Shown piece after piece: positions 14,278-20,759 of a stretch of DNA of 20,759 nucleotides (positions within the stretch are counted from its first letter, which is position 1; the number at the start of each line of letters is the position of its first letter). The notes under the pieces are model-generated. The model was given only the letters and a program-made list of their open reading frames with translations, had not been told where the DNA came from and searched no databases. The position numbers and the translations under genes were made by a program. The stretch is from CAYGXH01 sp964354485 (GTDB lineage: Bacteria > Bacteroidota > Ignavibacteria > UBA10030 > SZUA-254), in assembly GCA_964354485.1 (NCBI GenBank), contig CAYGZY010000104.1, forward strand, positions 1-20,759, given 5' to 3'.

Positions 14278-15909
14278 ATGTCAAACAACACTTTTAAACG
14301 CAGAGACTTCATCAAGACTCTTCTTGGCGGTTTTGCGGTCGGTTCGATCGACTGGAGTGCATTTCCTCGTGGACATCAATCGCAGCAAGGGAAGGATACG
14401 TTCGACGCAATTATCATCGGTGCCGGGCTCGGGGGTCTAAGCTGCGGTGCGGCTTTTGCACGGCAGGGATTCAAACCGCTCGTCCTTGAACAGCACTCCA
14501 AACCGGGCGGTTATGCAACGACATTCATACGAAAGGATTTTACTTTCGATGTCTCACTTCATTCTACATCGGTTGGCGAGAGAAATGGTCTGCGTAACCT
14601 GATCGATGGTTTCCCTGAGATATCTGACATTGAGTTTGTGCCACACCCGAACCTCTTTCGGGTAATCTACCCTGAGCATGATATCCGTGTCCCGCAGAAG
14701 AATTTTCAGGAATATATCTTGATACTTACAAAACATTTCCCAGAAGAGAAAACGGGCATTGAGGGTATCTTTGCGGATATGAAAGGACTCTCAGAAGACA
14801 TTTCGAAGTTGTCTGGATTAAAAAATCAGCCAAATATGAGCACATTCCCCGTGGATTATCCGTATCTCTTCAAGAGCATGGGAAAAACATGGGGAGATTT
14901 GGTCAATGCACGCATCACAAATCAGAAACTGCGGACACTCGTTTCATCGCTCTGGGGATATTACGGCTTACCACCGTCAAAGCTTTCGCCGTTTTACTAT
15001 GCGCTTCCAACTTACGGTTACCTTATGCAGGGGGGATATTATCCAATCGGTAAATCGCAGAAAATAAGCAATGCACTTGCCGGAATCATTACGGAACGCG
15101 GAGGAACGGTGAAGTTGAATTCACGTGTAAAAGAAATAATGATCAAAGATCATGCTGCGATTGGTGTCAGAACTGATGGGGGTGACGAATACTTTGCGCG
15201 GGTTGTTGTTTCTAACGCGAGTGCTCACAGTACATTCTTAAAAATGATGAATGAGCAGGAATACCTGAAGGATTATATCGATCAAATGAACGGATACAGT
15301 GTAAGCCTTTCGTGTTTTCAGGTATATCTCGGTCTAAAATCCGACCTGGTAAAACAAAACGGTATTAAGGATACGGAAATATTTTACAATTCCGGATACG
15401 ATATTGAAGCCGACTATCAGGCGTGCCGGACTGCAGATTTTAATGATCCTGGTTATGGGCTCACTGTTTATGATAATCTTTATAAGGGGTATTCTCCGGA
15501 GGGGAAGAACACTCTAAACATTCTTCTTCTACAGGGATACGAAAATTGGGAGAAGTACGAGAATGATTATTTCGCCGGCAGGAAGGATTTATACACCATC
15601 GAGAAGAAACGTATGGCCGATATATTAATAGATAAAGTTGAAAAAACCTTATTACCCGGTTTGCGCAAAGAAATTGAAGTGATGGAAATCGGTACACCCC
15701 TGACAAACGTCAGGTACACCGGCAATTATCGCGGCGCAGTATATGGATGGGACCAAACACTGAATAATTCCGGCAACAGCAGGATAGGGCATAAGACACC
15801 TATCAAGAATCTCTACCTCGCAGGTGCTTGGAGTAAGCCCGGCCATGGCTACGGAGCGGTGATACCCAGCGGATTAGAATGTTTTGCAGAAATAATGAAG
15901 GGGTGGTGA
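14278..15909 (+). CDS. Tat-exported CrtI/phytoene-desaturase-like FAD oxidoreductase
   Basis: A 543-residue protein from the ATG at 14278. KRRDFIK at residues 7-13 followed by a mild hydrophobic stretch is a twin-arginine signal, so the folded flavoprotein should be exported. IIIGAGLGG (45-53) is the Rossmann FAD-binding loop, continued by LEQHSKPGG, as in carotenoid desaturases/isomerases and retinol saturases. The C-terminus has NLYLAGAWSKPGHGYGAVIP, the second FAD motif of that group. The family catalyses redox or isomerisation of polyenes and related lipids; the substrate here is open. An upstream in-frame ATG at 14188 lies inside heptamer repeats and would bury the Tat signal, so I rejected it. 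The Shine-Dalgarno is at best GAGAG at 14263-14267, inside a repeat unit. No carotenoid genes are adjacent. Confidence 0.85.
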   Translation: MSNNTFKRRDFIKTLLGGFAVGSIDWSAFPRGHQSQQGKDTFDAIIIGAGLGGLSCGAAFARQGFKPLVLEQHSKPGGYATTFIRKDFTFDVSLHSTSVGERNGLRNLIDGFPEISDIEFVPHPNLFRVIYPEHDIRVPQKNFQEYILILTKHFPEEKTGIEGIFADMKGLSEDISKLSGLKNQPNMSTFPVDYPYLFKSMGKTWGDLVNARITNQKLRTLVSSLWGYYGLPPSKLSPFYYALPTYGYLMQGGYYPIGKSQKISNALAGIITERGGTVKLNSRVKEIMIKDHAAIGVRTDGGDEYFARVVVSNASAHSTFLKMMNEQEYLKDYIDQMNGYSVSLSCFQVYLGLKSDLVKQNGIKDTEIFYNSGYDIEADYQACRTADFNDPGYGLTVYDNLYKGYSPEGKNTLNILLLQGYENWEKYENDYFAGRKDLYTIEKKRMADILIDKVEKTLLPGLRKEIEVMEIGTPLTNVRYTGNYRGAVYGWDQTLNNSGNSRIGHKTPIKNLYLAGAWSKPGHGYGAVIPSGLECFAEIMKGW

Positions 15910-15911
15910 GG

Positions 15912-15953
15912 GAGCAGAGAGCAAAACACAAAGTACAAAGAACCAATAACCAA
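15912..15953. repeat. Heptamer-periodic array, first block right of the FAD oxidoreductase gene
   Basis: Six 7-bp units in register: GAGCAGA, GAGCAAA, ACACAAA, GTACAAA, GAACCAA, TAACCAA. It begins two bases after the stop codon at 15909. The GTACAAA unit shares the TACAAA core of the left-hand array. Confidence 0.7.
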
Positions 15954-15968
15954 TTTGCCCGAACCTTG

Positions 15969-16014
15969 CGAAGGTTTGTTAAGCTGAAGCAGAGTTAACC
16001 TTCCAAGGTTTGCT
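15969..16014. repeat. Two small AACCTT/AAGGTT hairpins
   Basis: AACCTT-GCG-AAGGTT begins near 15962 and AACCTT-CC-AAGGTT near 15997. Each is a perfect 6-bp stem with a tiny loop. They lie between the two heptamer blocks and look like short palindromic repeats rather than terminators, since no T-run follows. Confidence 0.5.
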
Positions 16015-16019
16015 AGGGA

Positions 16020-16145
16020 CTCATTGCTCACAGCTCACACCTCAGCGCCAACACCTCTATGCTCTCAGCTCTACGCTTAACGACAAATGACAACTGACAC
16101 TATTTTTAATAGTCCAAATGACAAATGACCGTTGACTAATGACCC
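16020..16145. repeat. Heptamer-periodic array of eighteen units
   Basis: Eighteen consecutive 7-bp units can be read without breaking register, starting CTCATTG, CTCACAG, CTCACAC, CTCAGCG, passing through CTCTATG, CTCTCAG, CTCTACG, then ACAAATG, ACAACTG, and ending ATGACAA, ATGACCG, TTGACTA, ATGACCC. The unit sequence drifts along the array while the spacing stays 7. The final units are the same ATGAC family seen at 14167-14194 on the other side of the oxidoreductase gene. Confidence 0.8.
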
Positions 16146-16175
16146 GCCTGCGTTTCGGGCATGTACTAGTAAACT

Positions 16176-16217
16176 CCCGCCTACGCTTCGCTTCGGCGGG
16201 TAAATCGGCGGGCAAGC
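16176..16217. repeat. CCCGCC/GGCGGG palindromic repeat
   Basis: CCCGCC (16176-16181) pairs with GGCGGG (16195-16200) around a GCTTCGCTTC-containing loop, followed by a further GGCGGGCAAGC at 16207-16217. The same arrangement, CCCGCC then GGCGGGCAAGC, occurs at 19864-19902 next to the uvrA-upstream repeats, so this is a dispersed palindromic element. It ends about 30 bases before the YCII gene. Confidence 0.55.
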
Positions 16218-16250
16218 CAATTACTAAGCATACTGGAAGGAGTCGTTGCG

Positions 16251-16550
16251 ATGCATTATCTTTTATTTTACGATGTTGGACCGGACTATGTCCAACGCAG
16301 AAATGAATTCAGGAAAGAACATCTGGCGCTTGCATGGGAATCTCATTCGAAAGGGGAACTTATACTCGGTGGCGCACTTGCCGATCCGGTGGATGGTGCA
16401 ATTCTATTATTCAAAGGCGATTCACCGGCGATAGCTGAACGTTTTGCAGCGGTGGATCCTTATGTAAAAAACGGACTCGTAAAAAAGTGGCGGGTACGTG
16501 CCTGGACAACAGTAGTTGGGGATATGGCGGCATCACGCGTATTTCCCTGA
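16251..16550 (+). CDS. YCII-related small protein
   Basis: A 99-residue protein that fits the YCII family: strand MHYLLFYDVGPDYVQRR, helix with REFRKEHLALA-like residues, ELILGGALADPVDGAILLFKG, then a helix (AIAERFAAVDPYVKNGL) and the final strand VKKWRVRAWTTVVG. YCII proteins have a ferredoxin-like dimeric alpha/beta-barrel fold and mostly unknown roles. GGAAGGAG lies at good distance from the ATG. Like the ABM-type protein at 12366 it is a small barrel protein near the FAD oxidoreductase, but intervening repeats make a single operon doubtful. Confidence 0.8.
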   Translation: MHYLLFYDVGPDYVQRRNEFRKEHLALAWESHSKGELILGGALADPVDGAILLFKGDSPAIAERFAAVDPYVKNGLVKKWRVRAWTTVVGDMAASRVFP

Positions 16551-16595
16551 ATAAGAATTGAGTCGAGAATCATCTCCGATTATTTGTCATATCTG

Positions 16596-16638
16596 AAAAA
16601 AATAAAACCCTGGTGGCTGCTTGTTAGTCACCAGGGTT
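16596..16638 (-). terminator. Rho-independent terminator for uvrA
   Basis: Read on the reverse strand, a perfect 10-bp stem (AACCCTGGTG with its complement, 16606-16615 and 16629-16638, 13-base loop) is followed by TTTTATTTTTTTC. It is about 230 bases past the uvrA stop. On the forward strand no T-run follows, so it mainly serves uvrA, although the stem may also slow transcription from the YCII gene. Confidence 0.75.
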
Positions 16639-16647
16639 CCGAACTAT

Positions 16648-16674
16648 AAAAGGTAACACTCCCCATTACCTTTT
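16648..16674. repeat. AAAAGGTAA hairpin between uvrA and its terminator
   Basis: AAAAGGTAA (16648-16656) and TTACCTTTT (16666-16674) form a perfect 9-bp stem with a 9-base loop. It lies next to the terminator hairpin and is not itself followed by a clear T-run on either strand. Confidence 0.45.
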
Positions 16675-16821
16675 ACCCCATTTCCCTAATCCACAATAAT
16701 AGAGGAGAACTACCTACATACATATATCGTTGCATTTCACCTGAGATGCAGAATTTTTTTTAAAAAAATATATTGCGAAATATCCAAAATATTAAGGTAT
16801 GTTTCCCGAAAAGCCCTATAA

Positions 16822-16882
16822 ATGGAACACAGATGACACAGAAAAAGCACAAGATTAACACAGATATTTATCTGTGCTCCAT
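16822..16882. repeat. Inverted-repeat element covering the uvrA stop codon
   Basis: The ends ATGGAACACAGAT (16822-16834) and ATCTGTGCTCCAT (16870-16882) are complementary at 12 of 13 positions, and an inner 8-bp hairpin CACAGATA/TATCTGTG sits at 16859-16876. The first 26 bases, starting AATGGAACACAGATG at 16821, match 22 of 26 with the reverse strand of 2826-2851, so both are copies of one dispersed family. The right end encodes the last residues of UvrA (MEHR) and its stop codon. Confidence 0.65.
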
Positions 16883-19753
16883 ATCTTTAATTTCCCGCAT
16901 TAAAAATTTTCCTGTGTACGAATTCGGATTCCGGGCAACCTCCTCCGGCGTTCCTTCTGCAACTATCTTCCCGCCTTCATCACCACCCTCAGGACCGAGA
17001 TCAATAATCCAATCGGCTGTTTTGATGACGTCCATGTTATGTTCAATCACGATGACGGTATTGCCCTTGTCGACGAGTTTCATGAGGACGGAAAGGAGCA
17101 TCCTCGTATCTTCGAAATGCAATCCTGTTGTGGGCTCATCCAGGATATAAAGTGTTTTTCCGGTTCCAACTTTGGAGAGTTCTGTAGAGAGTTTGACCCG
17201 CTGAGCTTCACCGCCCGAGAGTGTCGTAGCCTGCTGACCGAGACGTATGTATCCGAGCCCGACATCGTGCAATGTGTCGAGCTTACGGCGTATTCGAGGA
17301 ATGTCCCTAAATAGTTCGATCGCTTCATCAACAGTCATAGCCAGAGCATCGGCAATGGATTTACCTTTGTAGAGGATTTCGAGTGTCTCACGGTTATACC
17401 GCTTCCCCTTGCAGACGTCGCAGGTAACGTAGACATTGGGAAGGAAATTCATTTCAATCTTTCTTACACCGTCACCCTCGCATCCGTCGCATCTGCCCCC
17501 CTTTACATTGAAGCTGAATCGCCCGACCTTATAGCCCCGAATCTTTGCCTCGGGGAGCTGTGCATATAGATCGCGTATGAATGTGAACAGACCTGTATAC
17601 GTTGCCGGATTTGATCGGGGGGTCCGGCCAATAGGAGATTGGTCGATGTCGATGACCTTGTCCAGCTTCTCCAATCCTTCCACTGATCCGTGGGGGAGAG
17701 GAACTTCTTTCGAATCGTAGAATTTTTTTGCAAGTATTCTGTATAGAGTATCTGCGATCAGGGTCGATTTCCCGGAACCGCTCACACCGGTGATACAGAT
17801 AAACGTTCCGAGTGGAAATACAGCAGTGATAGACCGGAGATTGTTTCCGGTGCAGTCATTAAGCCGAAGGACGGAGCCATTTCCTTTACGTCGGGCATTA
17901 GGGAGTTCAATCATCTTCTTGCCGCTGAGATATTGTCCGGTTAACGATTGAATCGGCTCCTGCCGGTTTTGCATACTTATGGTTTCGCTCTTTTTAATTA
18001 ATCTGGATGGTTTTCCGGTTGTAACGAGGTAACCACCATGCTCGCCTGCTCCGGGTCCCAGGTCGACGATGAAGTCGGCGCTGGTTATCATTTCCCGATC
18101 ATGTTCTACTACAATTACCGTGTTTCCGAGGTCCCGGAGGTTCTTGAGACTATCGATAAGTTTAAGGTTGTCTCTCTGGTGCAGTCCGATGCTCGGCTCG
18201 TCGAGAATATAGAGAACACCTACTAGCTGTGAACCAATTTGCGTGGCAAGGCGTATCCTCTGGGCTTCACCGCCCGACAGCGTTCGGGCAGAGCGGTCGA
18301 GCGTTAGATAATTGAGTCCTACGTTCATAAGGAACTGCAGCCGCTGCTGAATCTCTATGATGATTTGATGCGATATTTTCTCCTGCCTCGGAGTGAGTTT
18401 CAGCGAGGCAAAGAATGAACCGGCATGACGAATGGAAAGTTTGACAATTGTGTCGATATTCGTAGAAGCGGAAGTTCGCGCATCATAAAGCCGAACGGCA
18501 AGACTTTCTTTCCTTAGTCTTCCTCCCATGCAGGCATGGCACAGCTTTGTACTCATATATGATTCAATCCACTGACGCATGCCGTCTGAAGAGGTCTCTT
18601 CGTAGTAGTGCTGAAGCGTCTTGATGAGACCGCTGTATCTCTGTCTGTACGTTACCGTTCTTCCTGTCGGGTAGGTGTATAGAATATCGATTTTTTCATT
18701 GCCCGCACCGTAGAGGAGGAGATCAATATGTTTCTGCGCAAGTTTACCGACCGGTTTTTCAAGACTTATGTCGTATGCTTTTGTTACCGCACGGACCTGA
18801 CTCCAGAGCCATGTGTCACGCGGTTTTCCAAGCGGCGTCAATCCTTCTTTATTAATAGAGAGAGTCTTGTCGGGCATGATGAGACGCGTATCGAACTCCT
18901 TCATTTCGCCCAGGCCGTTGCAAACCGGGCATGCACCGTACGGTGAATTGAAGGAAAAAGAATTCGGCGCCGCTTCATCGTAACTTATGCCGCAATCGGG
19001 ACATGCCAGGTGCTGACTGTAAAGGTGGTCAGCTCCATCAGAGTTTACAATCACTATGCCTGAGCCCATCTGAATAGCTGTTTCAATGGATTCGGCAATT
19101 CGTGACCTCATGCCGTGCTGTACACTTACTCTGTCGACAACCACCTCAATGGTATGAATTTTAAACCTGCTGATCTGCATCCCTTTCCGGATCTCGCGTA
19201 TCTCGCCGTCGACCCTGACCCGGAGGAATCCGTCGCGGATGATTTTTTCAAACAACTCGCGGTAATGACCTTTTCTGCCTCGAACGAGGGGAGCAAGAAT
19301 GAGGATCGCAGTCGCTTCCGGGTAATCTATAACTGCATTGATAATCTGATCGACCGATTGCTTCCTGACTATTTTGCCGCAATTGTAGCAGTGCTGAGTG
19401 CCGACTCGCGCAAAAAGAAGTCTAAGATAATCGTAAATTTCCGTAACGGTTCCGACGGTGGAGCGGGGGTTATGAGATATTGATTTCTGTTCTATGGAGA
19501 TCGCGGGACTCAAACCTTCGATGTAATCGACATCGGGTCTCTCCATTACGCCGAGAAATTGGCGCGCATACGCGGAAAGACTCTCAACATACCGCCGCTG
19601 GCCTTCCGCGTAGATTGTATCGAAAGCGAGGCTCGACTTACCGGAGCCTGATAATCCGGTAATGACAATAAGTTGATCGCGGGGCAGTTCGACGTCGATG
19701 TTCTTCAGATTGTGGACGCGTGCGCCCTTAACAATAAGTTTATCCTGCTGCAC
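16868..19753 (-). CDS. uvrA: UvrABC excinuclease subunit A
   Basis: A 961-residue protein, normal for UvrA, the damage-recognition ATPase of nucleotide excision repair, which loads UvrB at DNA lesions. The first Walker A GLSGSGKSS is at 33-41, followed by RRYVESLSAYARQFLG. Zinc-binding cysteines appear in CPDCGISYDE, in CPVCNGLG and, in the second half, in CDGCEGDGVRK and CDVCKGKRYN. Both ABC signatures (LSGGEAQRIRL, LSGGEAQRVKL) and Walker B regions (LYILDEPSIGLH, LYILDEPTTGLH) are intact, as is the second Walker A GVSGSGKST. Translation starts at GTG with no evident Shine-Dalgarno; no ATG lies just upstream. The C-terminus runs into a repeat element. It is monocistronic, with a terminator at 16596-16638. 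Confidence 0.97.
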   Translation of the reverse strand: MQQDKLIVKGARVHNLKNIDVELPRDQLIVITGLSGSGKSSLAFDTIYAEGQRRYVESLSAYARQFLGVMERPDVDYIEGLSPAISIEQKSISHNPRSTVGTVTEIYDYLRLLFARVGTQHCYNCGKIVRKQSVDQIINAVIDYPEATAILILAPLVRGRKGHYRELFEKIIRDGFLRVRVDGEIREIRKGMQISRFKIHTIEVVVDRVSVQHGMRSRIAESIETAIQMGSGIVIVNSDGADHLYSQHLACPDCGISYDEAAPNSFSFNSPYGACPVCNGLGEMKEFDTRLIMPDKTLSINKEGLTPLGKPRDTWLWSQVRAVTKAYDISLEKPVGKLAQKHIDLLLYGAGNEKIDILYTYPTGRTVTYRQRYSGLIKTLQHYYEETSSDGMRQWIESYMSTKLCHACMGGRLRKESLAVRLYDARTSASTNIDTIVKLSIRHAGSFFASLKLTPRQEKISHQIIIEIQQRLQFLMNVGLNYLTLDRSARTLSGGEAQRIRLATQIGSQLVGVLYILDEPSIGLHQRDNLKLIDSLKNLRDLGNTVIVVEHDREMITSADFIVDLGPGAGEHGGYLVTTGKPSRLIKKSETISMQNRQEPIQSLTGQYLSGKKMIELPNARRKGNGSVLRLNDCTGNNLRSITAVFPLGTFICITGVSGSGKSTLIADTLYRILAKKFYDSKEVPLPHGSVEGLEKLDKVIDIDQSPIGRTPRSNPATYTGLFTFIRDLYAQLPEAKIRGYKVGRFSFNVKGGRCDGCEGDGVRKIEMNFLPNVYVTCDVCKGKRYNRETLEILYKGKSIADALAMTVDEAIELFRDIPRIRRKLDTLHDVGLGYIRLGQQATTLSGGEAQRVKLSTELSKVGTGKTLYILDEPTTGLHFEDTRMLLSVLMKLVDKGNTVIVIEHNMDVIKTADWIIDLGPEGGDEGGKIVAEGTPEEVARNPNSYTGKFLMREIKDMEHR

Positions 19754-20436
19754 AATATTAAACTTAAAAAGTTTGGTCGTATTTATAAAAATCTCGATTC
19801 GGTACAGTGTCGCTCCTTACGGAGCTTGATGCATTCCATTTATTTTGCTATAGACATGTCGTTCCCGCCAACTGGTGCGACAATTCAAGCAGGCGGGCAA
19901 GCATACGGAACTCGTCTCCAAATAATAGGTTGCTATTTTATCAGCTCCGTAGGAGCGAAATATTTATAGCAAAAGTCAAAATAAAGCTAATAGCTCCAGG
20001 GGAGCGGTACAATCCTGAATGAGAATGTGTTCGTCTTTGTCTGTCAAATTCATTGTTCCGCTCCTGACGGAGCTTCCCCCCTCTCTATTTTATTTCTATA
20101 AACATTTCGTCCCTACGGGACTCGCTTCAGATTAAATAGACATCCCGATCCATCTGATTATGGTACCAATTCAATATGGTGGGTAACCTACAGGACTCCG
20201 ATTAATAAATGTAATAACACCCTAGCTCCGTAGGAGTGTCATGTTTATAGCAAAGGTCAAAATAAAGCTAATCGCTCCAGGGGAGCGGTACAATATAAAA
20301 AATCGATGAGGTACGGAAAATATACGCGAAAGTAAAGTATTAAATGAATAACCGAAATGCAAAAAAGAAGCAGTCTATATGCCTCCGTGCATTATATTAA
20401 GCACATTTAGTGGCAAAAACCAGTTCTTCCTACTGG
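19754..20436. other. Long gap upstream of uvrA filled with palindromic repeats
   Basis: There is no convincing gene in 683 bases; the short open frames here cross the repeats and have no ribosome sites. 19801-20294 is the repeat cluster listed separately. 20295-20436 is AT-rich with nothing recognised. The uvrA promoter must lie in or near the first repeat unit, because only about 48 bases separate that unit from the GTG start. I could not identify the promoter. Confidence 0.6.
19801..20294. repeat. Cluster of four alternating palindromic repeat units
   Basis: A unit of roughly 65-71 bp consists of a GCTCCGTAGGAGC-type hairpin, a middle with TTTATAGCAAA and AAATAAA, and a second hairpin such as GCTCCAGGGGAGC followed by GGTACAAT. 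Units at 19943-20013 and 20224-20294 are direct repeats, identical at 65 of 71 positions. Units at about 19801-19868 and 20057-20124 are in reverse orientation (hairpins 19812-19825, 20060-20073, 20109-20121). The order is therefore -, +, -, +. This is REP/BIME-like organisation; a CCCGCC/GGCGGG pair (19864-19902) is mixed in. Confidence 0.8.
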
Positions 20437-20759
20437 CTATGGACTTGTCGTAAATATTGATGTATATGCAGCACCAAGCTGAATACCGCCCTTTGAACGC
20501 ACGCTGCGCGAGATACCGATTAGAAATGTCGTATTCGGCGGAAGCGGAGCGTTTGTGGGATAATAGTAGAAGTAATTTGAGTTTTCGGTGAATTCAAAAC
20601 GTCCTTGAATGCCGGGAACATTAAATGCTGTCCTGATCGTTCCCGTATCGATCAGTGAGTTGAAGTACACCTCAATGCGGAAGAGGAACCGGGTAACGTT
20701 TCGCTGATTTTGATATGGTGAGGTTAAAATTACCCTGAAGATGTCGGTCCTAAAGTTAT
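20437..20759 (-). CDS. C-terminal end of a Big_5 Ig-like domain protein (partial)
   Basis: The last ~107 codons of a reverse-strand gene that starts beyond the right edge; the frame stays open to the window end, so the GTG at 20670 is not the true start. The end pattern IEVYFNSLIDTGTIRTAF, a short hairpin, FYYYPTNAPLPPNTTFLIGI, then SKGGIQLGAAYTSIFTT is that of the bacterial Ig-like Big_5 domain (IxVxFSxxMDxxSV, LxPNTTYTVTI, DxxGxxLxxxFTFTT). Such domains occur in surface or exported proteins as adhesive or spacer modules. The stop follows directly after the domain (TTSP). Nothing of the rest can be seen. It lies upstream of uvrA in the same direction, 683 bases away. Confidence 0.65.
   Translation of the reverse strand, partial: NFRTDIFRVILTSPYQNQRNVTRFLFRIEVYFNSLIDTGTIRTAFNVPGIQGRFEFTENSNYFYYYPTNAPLPPNTTFLIGISRSVRSKGGIQLGAAYTSIFTTSP

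Larger units (their letters stand above)
16551..16821. other. Convergent gap between the YCII gene and uvrA
   Basis: Apart from the terminator and the two hairpins listed, this stretch is AT-rich and holds no coding frame I can support. It lies between two genes that converge, so no promoter is expected here. Confidence 0.6.

Noticed and set aside
14053..16145. CRISPR array
   Set aside because: The repeats are contiguous 7-bp units without spacers of 25-40 bases, and no cas genes are present.
16606..16638. Forward-strand terminator for the YCII gene
   Set aside because: The T-run is only on the reverse-strand side of the stem, so it was assigned to uvrA.
19801..20294. CRISPR array upstream of uvrA
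   Set aside because: The units are long, palindromic, alternate in orientation and are unevenly spaced, which fits REP-like elements and not CRISPR.
1..20759. tRNA or rRNA genes
   Set aside because: No stretch with a tRNA T-loop and acceptor pattern or conserved rRNA sequence was recognised by eye; a covariance-model scan would be needed to exclude them fully.

Overview
The window reads as a piece of an environmental bacterial chromosome of moderate GC content, most likely from the FCB superphylum (Bacteroidota, Ignavibacteriota, Chlorobiota and relatives). This rests on gene content: a DUF4091/GH123-like secreted protein, a secreted transglutaminase-TPR protein, the C-terminal end of a Big_5-type surface protein, and abundant palindromic and heptamer intergenic repeats. 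Several genes have clear Shine-Dalgarno sites, which fits Ignavibacteria-like lineages better than typical Bacteroidia. No 16S rRNA or other marker is present, so the placement is inference.

Layout. 1-393 (-): start of a secreted C45-type N-terminal-nucleophile hydrolase. 848-2521 (+): secreted DUF4091/GH123-like glycosidase candidate. 2910-3518 (+): uracil-DNA glycosylase superfamily protein with an atypical active-site motif. 3838-3966 (+): 42-residue lysine-rich protein, followed by a GC-rich nested stem-loop region. 4409-5533 (+): large GNAT-like acyltransferase. 5665-11879 (+): an apparent operon with a sigma70-like promoter, an overlapping palindromic operator, a YtrA-type GntR regulator, an ABC ATPase, three related ABC-2 permeases, a small two-helix membrane protein and a large exported transglutaminase-like/TPR protein. 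11953-12345: debris of a HEAT-repeat gene. 12366-16550 (+): an ABM-type small protein, a duplicated membrane/PH-like protein, a Tat-exported CrtI-like FAD oxidoreductase and a YCII protein. 16596-19753 (-): uvrA with its terminator. 19801-20294: a four-unit palindromic repeat cluster. 20437-20759 (-): C-terminal end of a Big_5 Ig-like protein.

The genes probably working together are those at 5768-11879. A short GntR repressor of the YtrA class is normally co-transcribed with, and controls, an ABC exporter. Here the exporter has three different membrane subunits and is followed by an exported cysteine-protease-fold protein. This is the best candidate for an uncharacterised envelope-stress or peptide-handling system.

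The other striking content is non-coding. There are two arrays of degenerate 7-bp tandem units on either side of the FAD oxidoreductase gene, a 164-bp MITE-like element, a dispersed repeat family with one copy covering the uvrA stop codon, and several nested inverted repeats.
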